A stretch of DNA of 18,240 bases from Baffinella frigidus (GCA_026770585.1 MU647897.1:25765-44004), one strand, 5' to 3'. Positions 6,510-14,804 are shown, counted from the stretch's first letter. Translations and numbers: made by a program. The notes: a model not told the origin generated them from the letters alone.

Positions 6510-9500
6510 CATGCAGGCAGGCACGGGCGGGGCGGGGTGCAGGCAGGTGGCAGGGAGGGTCGAGGCTGGATACAGGTAGATGGCCGGAGGGGGGGGGGGC
6601 AGGGCGGGGCGCACACCTCCTCCTCCTCGTCCTCCTCCGCGTCCTTCTTCTTCTTCTTGCCCTCCTTATCCTTCTTGGATTTCTTCTTCCCGCTGCCCGC
6701 CGCGGCCATGGCCTCCCGCATCACGTCGATGTTCTTGCGCGGGGCCACGCCCGAGTCGTAGAACTTCAACCGCTCCTCCACCTGCTCCTTCATCTTGGTT
6801 CCGAAGACAGTGGAAGGTGTCTCGGAGAAGCAGTCGATCCGGGAAGCGATTGAGCACTTGTTTGCCAAGTACCGCGAAATCCGCCCCTGCAAGACACCCA
6901 ACCCAGGCGTCAGCCATCCCATTCTGGGGGAAAGTAACTTATTCTGTGTACGTCAAAGTCATCGTATTCTGTGGACGTCAAAGTCATCTTATTCTGTGGA
7001 AGTCAACCATGTCATTCTGGGGACGGCAGAGAGAGGGGTCCTGGCAAGTGGAGCCTTGTTGTGAATACCTTGTTGTGAATCAAGGGTTCCAATCAGGGGG
7101 GGGGGGGGTCCAGGGAGCAGTCGAGAGGGGGGGTGGGGGACCTTATTCTTCTGTGACGCGCGGCCGATGAAGGAGGAGTGGAAGATGAGGCCATACTTCG
7201 GGGTGTTGCCCTTTGTCTTGAGTGCCCGGAACAGTGCCTTCTCCGCGCCGAGGATCTGCCACCACCACCACCAACCACCGTCAATGTGGGTGCCAAGGCT
7301 CTAAAATGTGGGTACCAAGGCTCTAAGGGCACCTAATGTGTAGCGTTGAGAGTCAGCGGCAACCCCACTGCGCCTGCGCCGCGGCGAGGATGAGGCACCA
7401 CCAATCACCAGTCAGGCACCACAAGGTAGCTCCGTGACCACAAGGTGACCTGACCGCTAGTTTGTGGTGGTCACATGGTGGTCACACCACTGCGCCTTGT
7501 ACCAGTCAACCACCAGCCACCAGGCGCCACCGTGAACCGCAACCTCTCTGCGCCTTCTCCGCGCCCAGCATCTGCCACCGACCAGCGCCGTCAACGACAA
7601 CCCCACAGGCCATTCTCCGCCCCCAGGATGTGCCACCAACGGCACGAAGCAGTCAGCGAGACGCCCAGGCAGTGACCACCACCGTCAACGGCAACCCCAC
7701 TGCGCCTTCTCCGCGGGGGAGATCCGGGATCTGCCATCACTCACTAGAGGTCGCCCCACTGCGCCTTCTACCAGGCAGGCAGCGAGACGTCCAGCCACCA
7801 ACCACTGGCAACGCCCACCCCGCTGGCTGCCGCCCTTCGTGGCGCCCTACGCAAGGGTCTGAAACAAGCTAACCAGGCACCGGCACGCCCAGCCACCAAC
7901 AACTGGCAACTCTCACCACACTGCCAGCTTCCTGGGTGGGTGCTCTGCTGAGTAAGGCACCTTGCTGGGTGGGCACCCTGGCTGGCCGGGAGAGGGAGGG
8001 GAGAGGGTGGGGAGAGGGAGGGGAAAGGGTGGGGAGAGGGTGGGGAGAGGAGGACCTGGACGGTGGACGCGGGGTACTTGGCGAGGTTCGTCAGCGATCC
8101 TGCGTGCGAGATCAGCCGTGCTCCAACCTGGTGAGGGTGGAGGGTTTTAGGGTTGAGGGTTTAGACCGTCTCGCATCAGGGTTTAGGGTTCAGGGTTTTT
8201 AGGCGGTGCACCGTCTCGCTTCAGGATGTAGGGTGTAGGGGTTCTCGGGGTGCTGGTGTGCACCCTCTCGTTCGGGGTGCTGGTGTGCACCCTCTCGCCG
8301 ACAAGCGCGGAGAGCTTGGGCGCACCAGCTGCCGACAACCCTAGACCCTAGGGTCCACACCCTAGACCCTAGGGTGACTCTAGGGTGGAGGGTTGTCGGG
8401 TGTGCACCGTCTCGCCGAAGAGGGCCGAGAGGTTGGGCACTCGCTCAGCAGCTCGCCGCAGGGTCTAGAGTGGAGGGTGGAGGGTGGAGGGTTGTCGGGG
8501 TCGCACCGTCTCGCCGACGAGGGCGGAGAGGTTGGGCGCGACGTTGTGCATGCGCTGCACCCGGTACACGCGCAGCAGCTGTCGACCACCCAACAAATCC
8601 TAGACCCTAGGGTCCACACCCTAGACCCTAGGGTGACTCTAGGGTCGAGGGTCGAGGGTCGAGGGTTGTCGGGTTGTCGGGTGCGCACCGTCTCGCCGAC
8701 GAGGGCGGAGAGGTTAGGCGCGACGTTGTGCATGCGCTGCACCAGGTACTCGCGCAGCAGCTGGCGGTACTCCTCCAGCGCGATCACCCGCTGCGCGAAC
8801 GTTTGCACGTTCAGCATGTCCACCTCCGACCTGGTGCATGATTCAGGGGTCAGGGTTGAGGGTTGAGGGTTGAGAGAGGGTTGAGAGAGGGTTGAGGGTT
8901 GAGGGTTGAGTGAGGGTTGAGAGAGGGTTGAGTGTTGAGGGCGCCGCGAAAGTTTGCACGTTCAGCAGGTCCACCTCGGACCTGGGGAGGGATGGGGGGT
9001 TGAGGTGAGGGTTGAGTGTTGAGGGTTGATGGTTGAGGGTGCAGGGTGCAGAAGGGTTCAGGGCGCAGTGTTGAGTGTTGAGTGTTGAGTGTTGAGTGTT
9101 GAGTGTTGAGTGTTGAGTGTTGGGTGTTGAGTGTTGAGGGGTTGAAGGTTGACGGTTGGGTTGAGGGTTTAAGGGTCCGGGATTCGGGTCCGGGGTTCGG
9201 GTTTGGGGTTGAGGGTTGAGGGTTGAGGGTTGAGGGTCAGTCAGGGTTCAGGGTTCAGGGTTGATGGTTGAAGGGTGAGGGGTTCGGGGTGCGGGCGGTA
9301 CATGTCGTAGCCCATGGAGATCTTGGAGGCCTCGAGGACCTGGCGCGCCAGACCCTCGTCGTCGTCGAAGATCTCCTGCAGTGCCTCCACCGACTCCTCC
9401 GACAGCGATTGCCGCACCTGAGGGGACCCAACGCACGTCAGCCCGAGCGACCCAACACTACACGCCCGCCGTGGGTGCCACCAGAGGCACACACAACACT

Positions 9501-10133
9501 TGAGCCCTCGCCCAGTAACGAGCTCAAGCCCGCGATGCACCAGCCTCCTGGGATTGAGGGGGGGGGTAGGAGGGAGGACCTGGATGAGCTTGATGAGGCG
9601 CGCGTACTTGTAGTTGTCGTTGACGATCTTGCTCTGCGGAAGAGCCAACGCAGATGAGACACCATTCACAGTGAAAGTGAGACCAGTCACACGCACACAC
9701 CGCGTCGTCAGCCCCAGCAGAGAGAAAGAACACACAGCGAGTCAGTCCCCATCGCATCAGCCCCCGTCGCGTCAGCAGGGCGCACAGAGCGTCAGCCCCG
9801 AGCCAAAGAAAGAGCACGTAGCGCCAGTCCCCGTCGCGTCAGCCCCCACAGCACGGTGCTCCGTCAGCGCGTCAGTCCCGAGCGAAAGAGCACACAGTGC
9901 GGCAGCCCCCCCATCCCGCGCACCCTCAGAGCACACAGTGAGTCAGCCCCCGCGAAAGAGCACACAGCGCGGCAGTCCCCCATCCCGTGCACCCGCTTGC
10001 CTCTCTCTGTGTTGCCAGGCCAGGGGGGTCTGCACTGCAGGATGGGGCCTGAGGGTCCCGGGGAAGGGTGGGTGTATGATACAAAGGCCTCTCGACGTTG
10101 ACGCGGAAAAGGTTCATGTGAAGTCATGGGTCT

Positions 10134-10180
<47 letters not shown>

Positions 10181-11994
10181 TGCAGGCGACGTGGACGGTG
10201 TGGATCACGTACATGGAGATCTACAACGAGAACATCTGCGACCTCCTGGTCGCACCCAAAGACAAGAACACGTCTTAGAGGCGTCCTGGGGAAGAAGGGT
10301 GTCTGCTGCGAGGTTCTCGTGAAGTCATGGGTGTCTGAGAGAGAGAGAGAGAGAGAGGGAGAGAGGGAGAGAGAGAGAGGGAGAGAGGGAGAGAGGACGA
10401 TGTCTGCCTGCTGCACGTCCCTCGGTGGCTGGCAGCGTACCAGGGACCAGGGAACCGACAGCACTTGTTTCAGGCAGGCAGGCTGCATCGAGACAAGCCA
10501 CGAGTGGTCATGGCCGAGACTGGCGGGTGACGTTGGCAGAAATCTAGCTATCAGGGCTGTCCGTGAGTCAAGGGCTGTCAGTCAGGCAGGCAGGCAGGCA
10601 GGCAGCGCCGGTGAGTGACTGGTGGCCCTGGTTGGCGTGGGTGGGTAGCTCGGGACGGTGGGGGGCGGGGAGTCAGGATGGGGGCAGGGGAATGACCAGC
10701 TCGGGGAAGTGCCAGCCATACCACTCCTTGACTCGCATCGCGAAGGTGTTGATATCCTTGTCGAGAGTGTCCAGCAGCGAGATACTCTGTGAGCCACACC
10801 AGGGTCAGTCACTCAGCCCCGGCAGCATCCTTGCTCAGTCACTCACAGTAGCGAGATGCTACGTGCGCCAGACGAAGGTCAATTCGTGCTGCTCGGGCAG
10901 TGTCCTCGTCCAATGTGTCGAGTAGCGAGATGCTCTGTGCGCCCTGGCAGTCCACCCACCAGCAATGATTGGCTCAGTGGCTCAACGCCACGAACCTTGG
11001 TGGAGACGGCCCCAGCTATACAGCCAGCATCTGAGGCAACATGACTGCCTCTGTCCGGGGCTCCTAGCTAGCTACCTCCCGAGTCGGGCGTGTCTATCAG
11101 GCGATGCCGGCAAGGGTTGTGTGGGGCCATGCACGCAAACGAGGGGCGTGATACTGGGGCTGGCTGGCTGGCTGGCTGTCGAGAGGCTAGGGGCTGGGGC
11201 GAGGCGGCAGGGTGGCTCACCTGGATGATCATGTTATCCTGACGGTTGACGTTGAACTTGACCTTGGAGCGGGAGTACGAATGCGCGAGACCAAGCGAGG
11301 CCTTGCTTTGGTCAGCCTCTTCGAGGTTCTTGACGTACCGCGAGAAGTGCAGCCGCACTGCGCGGATCAGCTCGGGCACGGGGTCGCGCGTCGTCACCTT
11401 GATCCCCATCTCCTGCGAGCCAGCGTGCGAGCCATCGTGAGCCACAGCCACAGTCAAGCGTCAGGGGAGGCGTCGGCCACCCGCGCGCCAACCTGCGTCG
11501 CCCGCGTCCTGTGCCGTCTCCTCGACACCCGCCCTTGAGCCTGCTGCGATACGCAGGGCCCCAGGGCGGCGTGATCCTGAAAGTTAGGGGCTTCGAGGAG
11601 GCGCTAAGTGGGGGTGGGGTGGGGCCAGTGACTGGAGGCAAGGCGCAGGGCAGGGGCGGACCTCAGAGATGGCAGAGCCGATCTTAGTGTCGAGAACGCC
11701 GAGCTCGTACTTGGCCTTCTTGCCCTCCTTCTTGGCAGAGGGAAGGTTCATCTCGAGGAATCCCTTGAGGCCCTCGTTGAGGACCCCCTCCGAGAGGTCG
11801 TTGATCGCCTCCAGCGCCTCCTGCGCGCTCTTGAACGGCATGAAGGCCTTGAGCTTCACCATCTTCGAGAGCCGCGAGAGGTCCGCCATCGCGCTCTGCA
11901 TCTCCTCGAGGAACTGCCCGATCTCATCAGACTCTGTCTGCTCCATCAGCGCGTAGCCCGAGGCGCTCTCATAGAGCACAAAGAGCGTCGTCAT
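5766..11994 (-). CDS. NOP56: NOP56, box C/D snoRNP core scaffold protein (10 exons)
   Basis: NOP56 pairs with NOP58 to hold fibrillarin and the 15.5K/Snu13 protein on box C/D guide RNAs, which direct 2'-O-methylation and processing of rRNA in the nucleolus. Exons in order: 11994-11662, 11412-11221, 10786-10697, 9633-9580, 9417-9302, 8830-8689, 8127-8056, 7255-7142, 6886-6617, 5900-5766 (TAA). All introns are GT-AG and all joins are in frame. The junction after 9302 splits a Met codon; the others fall between codons. The product is 505 residues, the usual length for this family. The start [16 protein letters not shown] is the family N-terminus (NOP5NT, about 1-70). [18 protein letters not shown] (about 151-168) leads into NOSIC (about 160-212). 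The Nop domain (to about 400) includes [36 protein letters not shown] and [20 protein letters not shown]. The tail from about 439 is Lys-then-Glu rich (KKE/D tail) and ends in DSDSE. Exon bounds rest on homology and splice dinucleotides; individual ends could shift by a few bases where AG or GT repeats. NOP58 is excluded by the close NOP56-type match throughout. Confidence 0.96.
5925..6060. repeat. Short tandem repeats in NOP56 intron 9
   Basis: CCGCCATC-type units (about 5940-5990) are followed by three GCGTCCGTGCTGTCAAGG-type units (about 5996-6060). The string GGTCCACACACACCATCCGC at about 5925 is repeated at about 6259, on the far side of a family A transposon, so the flank is duplicated around it. 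Confidence 0.7.
6090..6210. mobile_element. Family A MITE in NOP56 intron 9
   Basis: TA-CAGGGGTACCTCGCTCAT to ATGAGCGAGGTACCCCTG-TA, 121 bp, both ends intact, with core CCTAGGACCACCATAGGACC. A fragment of the left end (ACAGGGGTACCTCCATG) sits just upstream at about 6063. It would be spliced out of NOP56 mRNA. Confidence 0.92.
6279..6366. mobile_element. Family A MITE, left-truncated, in NOP56 intron 9
   Basis: The left inverted repeat is missing: the duplicated flank CACACACCATCCGC runs straight into CCCCTAGGACCACCGTAGGG. The right end ATGAGCGAGGTACCCCTG-TA is intact. Confidence 0.85.
6477..6522. repeat. (GGCA)n microsatellite in NOP56 intron 9
   Basis: A run of GGCA tetranucleotides lies about 95 bp inside the intron from the exon 9 donor. 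Smaller CAGG runs occur at about 10583-10604 (intron 3) and GGCT runs at about 11158-11177 (intron 2). Confidence 0.9.
6928..7030. repeat. Tandem TTATTCTGTG units in intron 8, resembling the exon 8 end
   Basis: Four units (CTTATTCTGTGTACGTCAAA, GTATTCTGTGGACGTCAAAG, CTTATTCTGTGGAAGTCAAC, CATTCTGGGGACGG) start at about 6929, 6963, 6988 and 7013. The true exon 8 donor end reads CCTTATTCTTCTGTGACGCG at 7141-7160, so these may be degraded copies of it. The spacing of 25-34 bp and the loss of TCT make this weaker than the copies in introns 6 and 7. Confidence 0.6.
7366..7775 (-). repeat. Echo copies of the exon 8 5' end inside intron 7
   Basis: The true acceptor junction (7235-7262, plus strand) reads GTGCCTTCTCCGCGCC, then GAGGATCTGCCACC. 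Related units occur at about 7366-7395, 7549-7579, 7608-7639, 7696-7738 and 7757-7775, usually linked by CGTCAACGGCAACCCCACTG-like spacers. The unit at 7549 read on the minus strand keeps the AG acceptor and then codes MLGAEKAQ, against ILGAEKALF in the real exon. The unit at 7608 has lost the acceptor AG. They are non-functional partial exon duplicates arranged in loose tandem. Confidence 0.8.
7987..8050. repeat. GGGAGAGGG-type G-rich minisatellite
   Basis: GGGAGAGG(G/T)(A/T)GGGG units repeat at about 7-14 bp, next to the exon 7 donor at 8054-8055. On the NOP56 sense strand it is a C/T-rich tract just downstream of the donor. Confidence 0.75.
8165..8582 (-). repeat. Ladder of exon 6 3'-end copies inside intron 6
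   Basis: The true exon 6 donor end (8684-8764) has at least three clear copies downstream in the intron. 8491-8582 is about 92 bp, nearly identical, and keeps the reading [16 protein letters not shown] followed by GT. 8391-8458 has an internal deletion of about 25 bp. 8282-8335 is a shorter copy. Small remnants of the GTGCACC(G/C)TCTCG junction lie at about 8257, 8202 and 8166. The copies alternate with CTAGACCCTAGGGTCC and telomere-like spacers; two spacers, starting at 8341 and 8600, are near-identical with a period of 259 bp. Copies become shorter and less similar with distance from the real exon. Confidence 0.88.
8846..9270. repeat. Degenerate telomere-like heptamer array (TTGAGGG/TTGAGTG) in intron 5
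   Basis: GGGTTGA repeats dominate 8846-8940 and 9183-9265, with a homogeneous GTGTTGA block at about 9065-9140. GGGTTTA and GGGTTCA variants are mixed in, the same heptamers as the 15-17 kb arrays. On the NOP56 sense strand this reads CCCTCAA, which supplies pyrimidine-rich sequence immediately before the exon 6 acceptor. Confidence 0.85.
8941..8985 (-). repeat. Echo copy of the exon 6 5' end inside intron 5
   Basis: GTTTGCACGTTCAGCAGG, then TCCACCTCGGACCTGG, matches the true exon 6 acceptor junction (8800-8834) with about 3 mismatches in 36 bases. On the minus strand it retains CAG before the exon equivalent and codes [12 protein letters not shown], against [12 protein letters not shown] in the real exon. 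It then runs into unrelated sequence, so it is a partial, unused duplicate or a decoy acceptor. Confidence 0.85.
9706..9995. repeat. About 50-bp diverged tandem repeats in intron 3
   Basis: Variants of GTCAGCCCC, GAGCGAAAGAGCACACAG and GCG(G)CAGTCCCC recur about six times. Long open frames across this stretch arise because the repeat lacks stops; the translations ([10 protein letters not shown]-like) are not a known protein. Confidence 0.7.
10111..10397. repeat. Direct repeat and (GA)n tracts flanking the kinesin fragment
   Basis: GGTTC(A/T)(T/C)GTGAAGTCATGGGT, a C or G, then TCTGAGAGAGAG, occurs at 10111-10141 and 10312-10342, followed by (GA)n to about 10178 and (GAGAGGGA)n to about 10397. 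The kinesin-like segment lies between the copies, about 200 bp apart. The arrangement looks like a tandemly duplicated block of a foreign intron with one exon in it. Confidence 0.75.
10186..10278 (+). pseudogene. Kinesin motor-domain fragment inside NOP56 intron 3
   Basis: The plus strand reads [18 protein letters not shown] and then VAPKDKNTS before a TAG. SYxEIYNExxxDLL is the conserved alpha-helical stretch of the kinesin motor domain, a microtubule-based ATPase. Only about 30 residues are present, against about 330 for a motor domain, and none of the P-loop, switch I or switch II motifs is in the window. It is preceded by TGCAG, which could be an old acceptor. It lies antisense within a NOP56 intron, so it is probably a displaced exon copy; a real exon of an overlapping gene outside the window is unlikely but not excluded. 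Confidence 0.7.
10847..10943 (-). repeat. Echo copies of the exon 3 5' end inside intron 2
   Basis: 10907-10943 (TGTCGAGTAGCGAGATGCTC, then TGTGCGCC) mirrors the true exon 3 acceptor junction at 10760-10796 (GTCCAGCAGCGAGATACTC, then TGTGAGCC). On the minus strand it keeps the ACAG acceptor and codes [12 protein letters not shown], against [12 protein letters not shown], before diverging. A second remnant, AGTAGCGAGATGCTACGTGC, lies at 10847-10869. Neither can replace exon 3. Confidence 0.82.
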
Positions 11995-12799
11995 CGTGCC
12001 TGTCCGGTCTGCTCACACGCTCCTGCCTGCGATCTCTGTGCTCCGCTGAACAGTCTGTGACTGCCGACGGATGAGTTGCTCCGACGCGGTCCCGGAGAGC
12101 ACAAGGATGGGATCGCACGTGAAAAACCTTGCTGTGCAATGGCTCCAACGTTGCAACTTTTGGTGAAACAACCACTTTTTGTTTTAGCCAACCCCAGAGT
12201 CCTGACTGACTCGTGTGAGATGACCTGAAAGAGTGCCGCCGGAAGGCTGGCGGGCGAAGGCAGGGGGGCGAAGGCAGGCTCCCCCTCCCACCCTGCTGGC
12301 CCCCAGGGACACCCACCTGCACTGCCAAGTGGGCGGGTCTCGTGGCGCCAGCGGGCCGCGAGCGCTTGAAACAGCGGTGGGTCTACTCCTTGGCATTCGG
12401 GATCGGCGCCAGAAAAACGGTGTGAAATGGCCCCCGATCGCGAGGGTGCGCCGTGTGCCGTTGCAGGGACGGGCAGTGCGAGGCAGCCTTTCCCGCGCTC
12501 TGCGTGTGTGCGAGGCTGCCAGCGGTGCGCCCACAGACCCCGCGCTCCAGCCCAGCTCACTCCCGCGCCTCCAGTGAGTGTTGCAAAGGTGGTCTGACGG
12601 AGGCCGTCGAGCCTTGGCGCCAGGTTCCACTGTGAAACGGCGTGAAACGGGGGCGGGAGGGGTGCCACCGCATGCTCTGGGCTGTGCCTGACGTGCGTGG
12701 CACTTCAAAGTGTGGCGGACGGTGTCGGAAGGACGGCGCTATGGCTGATCGCTTCGCAGCCCGCAACGCGCTCCTGACTGAGAGAGCAGGTATTGCGGC
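11995..12799. promoter_or_regulatory. NOP56 upstream region; promoter not resolved
   Basis: This is the 5' flank of NOP56. A CACGTG E-box-like hexamer sits at 12116-12121, about 122 bp before the start codon, and an AT-richer patch (GGTTGTTTCACCAAAAG on the minus strand) lies near 12155-12182. No TATA box or initiator can be assigned with confidence. Open frames of up to 225 codons here are in GC-rich sequence, overlap on both strands and match nothing I recognise. Confidence 0.35.
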
Positions 12800-12803
12800 G
12801 GAA

Positions 12804-12825
12804 TATGACCACTAGGTGGTCATAG
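12804..12825. repeat. TATGACCAC-TAG-GTGGTCATA inverted repeat
   Basis: Nine-base arms around a TAG spacer are followed at once by a further GACCACC. It could be a protein-binding palindrome or a chance structure; no adjacent gene helps to interpret it. Confidence 0.5.
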
Positions 12826-13730
12826 CGACCACCTGACAGTCGCGTGGTATCCCTATCAACACCATCTGTCACTTATCTGCCGCGTGGGCAGCTTTGAGGG
12901 GCGGTGGTGGGCAACGGGAATCTTAATCAGCCTTGCTCAGAATCTCACCCTCGCCAATTTATCGTACATGCACCTGCCCCTCTGCCATCTGCACACTCGT
13001 AGCAGACGTGTGTTTCAGCGCTCCTATTCCTGTGCAGAGGCCCAGAACTCGTGCATGCTGCAGGCGACACATCTCGTTTCAGCAGCTTCAAGAGCCCCCC
13101 CCCCCCTGTGTGCAAAATTCTCTTCATGGTGTTCCGTGGCCGGGGGCAGTGCCAGGCATCATCGCAGTGTGGGACGCAAAACTCTTGGCTGCCAAAAGCT
13201 CCGGAAATCGATGTATTCGCTACCACATTTGCAACATTGCCCGCAGGACCTGCAGTTGGAGACCTGTCCGTTGCAGGTGCGCCACGCGTGCTGCTCCACC
13301 AGGAGGCTGCACGTAGCTGTGCGGAACCCATGCCCGGCATATGTGGGGCCCACTGTGCTGCCCTCCCGACGTGCCATTTTGAGACAGTCCAAGCTCGCGT
13401 CCCAGCCCCAAAGCCGGATGCACGGTGCGGGATGATCATGGGCTGCTCAGGGCCCCTTCGCACCAAAACGCGCCTGGAATCATGGTGCTTCAAAGGCGCA
13501 GTCGCCGTTGAGAGCCCACACCCTTGTAAGTACGGAGCAGCCGGAATTTCGCCCAGCTTCGAGAAATCGACCGCTGCGCACCGCAGCGGCAGCAGAAACG
13601 TGCCCCAACACTCAGCCCTGGTCTACACCTGGCGTGGCCTGCGCGACTGCAGCATCAAGCCCAGGCAAAAACGCTTTTTCTGCAGATCCTTTTCTACTGA
13701 AGGGGGGGTCGTTGGGCTATGTTGAGCGAA
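12826..13730. other. GC-rich stretch with overlapping open frames, no recognised gene
   Basis: Plus-strand frames at 12884-13435 (183 codons) and 13051-13725 (224 codons) and a minus-strand frame at 12945-13493 (182 codons) overlap one another. None shows a domain, signal peptide or conserved motif I know, and all are rich in Arg, Ser, Pro, Cys and His, as expected of random GC-rich frames. A CTTGTAAGTACGG string at about 13524 resembles a splice donor, and a run of 12 C lies at about 13097. An unrecognised spliced gene remains possible. Confidence 0.3.
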
Positions 13731-13732
13731 AT

Positions 13733-13882
13733 TAAAACCTCAAGGACCTAAAGGCTCACCACTCCCTGCGCGTCGGGAGCGAGTTGGTCGTGAAGGAGAG
13801 GGAAGCATGGCCTTTCTACAGAACAAGTTCCGGTGTCCGCCTATGTTGGGGGCTCGAAGAACCTCAAGGACCTAAAGGCCGC
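13733..13882. repeat. Repeat with AACCTCAAGGACCTAAAGG at both ends; outer inverted arm, left
   Basis: AACCTCAAGGACCTAAAGGC occurs at about 13737 and again at about 13860, bounding the segment. The part 13801-13878 (GGAAGCATGGCCTTTCTACA, then AGTTCCGGTGTCCGCCTATG, then GGCTCGAAGAACCT) is present as the reverse complement at 17395-17473. The segment has open frames but no recognisable protein. Confidence 0.75.
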
Positions 13883-14113
13883 CCCCTGCATCACGGGTGG
13901 GAACGAACCATCCGCGCCCTGGCGCTGAACGCATCCCTCCCTGATCAGGTGGGGGGGGGAGGCCCAGGTGTGGCCCGATGCCCTGTGTGCTCTTTCGTTG
14001 ATTTCGTTGATTTCCCACCACCTCCAGGCCTTCGCGTGTCATCAAAGTGGGCGCGTCCACTTTTACCAGCACCGCCAAAGTACGTGACCAAGAAGGAGGG
14101 AATGTGGTTGAAC

Positions 14114-14239
14114 TACAGTGGTACCTCGCTCACAAGAAAACACCCACCCCCTAGACTAGGACCGCCACAGGGCTCTGGGCATGGTCCTAAAGTAGGGTCC
14201 TAGGGGGGGGCGGTTTCTTATGAGCGAGGTACCCCTGTA
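14114..14239. mobile_element. Family A MITE near the telomere-like region
   Basis: TA-CAGTGGTACCTCGCTCACA to ATGAGCGAGGTACCCCTG-TA, 126 bp including the TA pairs. The right end is intact and the left end has small changes. The core CCTAGACTAGGACCGCC is slightly expanded. Short frames that start in its right end (MSEVPLY) are artefacts of the inverted repeat. Confidence 0.9.
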
Positions 14240-14666
14240 CTTGATAATAGCGATTGGCATGAGCGCACACCTGACCTGGCGGCACCACACCATGTCACAA
14301 GTGGGGATTTCACACGCAACGTTTCGTGCTAAAAGTGTTTCGTGGTACAAAAAAAAAGGTAGCGCCCACGAAGGGCTCCAATTCCCAACACTTTTGGCGT
14401 GTTTCCCTGGTGAGAATCAATTTCACCCGTAGATGGTGTAATAAAATGAAAATCCGACTTATGACCTGGCGCGGCCTACCCGAAAACGAGCGCGTCATCG
14501 CCGCCTGGCTCCATGAGCGATAAGACATGGCAATAGCGCGGGGACATTGGGGGATTCCTACGGATAATGCAACGGGAAAAGCCTTGAATTCGGGCAGAAA
14601 ATCCCTTCGGAGCCCGCTGATTGGGAGAGGGATTTTTGAAGTCAAGAATGGTCTTTTGGCCTGCAC
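14240..14666. other. AT-richer unique stretch, no recognised gene
   Basis: It contains a run of eight A at about 14350, a family C-like piece (GCGATAAGACATGGCAATAG and GGATTCCTACGG, 14516-14570), and a 145-codon minus-strand frame extending to 14747 with no motif I recognise. Base composition is visibly lower in GC than the NOP56 region. Confidence 0.4.
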
Positions 14667-14804
14667 CGAATATTTTAAAAACCGCAAATCCGCGAACCTA
14701 AACTTGTAGAAATGTTGAGAGTTTGTACAAAAGATATCAGCCCGCATGGATGTTCTTACCTTGAAGGGCTTACTCGCACATCAGGTACGGCTTTTTGACG
14801 ACGG
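14667..14804. repeat. Subtelomeric-type repeat S, copy 1
   Basis: CGAATATTTT, AAATGTTGAGAGTTTGTACA, TTCTTACCTT, AGGGCTTACTC, AGGTACGGCTTT and TGACGACGG occur in this order here and at 16781-16934. The two copies sit on either side of the TTTAGGG arrays. No coding content is recognised. Confidence 0.82.

Noticed and set aside
6302-6922. 206-codon minus-strand frame as a stand-alone gene
   Set aside because: Its conserved part ([11 protein letters not shown] onward) is exon 9 of NOP56; the rest is intron 8 and intron 9 read-through, including a transposon end.
8491-8582. The second copy of exon 6 as the true exon or an alternative exon
   Set aside because: It lacks the 5' part of the exon ([21 protein letters not shown]) and a matching phase-2 acceptor; 8830-8689 alone joins both neighbours in frame.
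9614-10618. 334-codon plus-strand frame as a gene
   Set aside because: It consists of tandem repeats and GA tracts in NOP56 intron 3, and it reads the kinesin-like segment in the wrong frame.
5766-11994. Box C/D snoRNAs hosted in NOP56 introns, as in animals
   Set aside because: I could not find a convincing pair of C (RUGAUGA) and D (CUGA) boxes with terminal stems on the sense strand of any intron by eye; a dedicated search could overturn this.
11991-12708. Minus-strand frames of 225 and 174 codons upstream of NOP56
   Set aside because: They overlap each other and plus-strand frames in GC-rich sequence, and no domain or codon pattern supports them.
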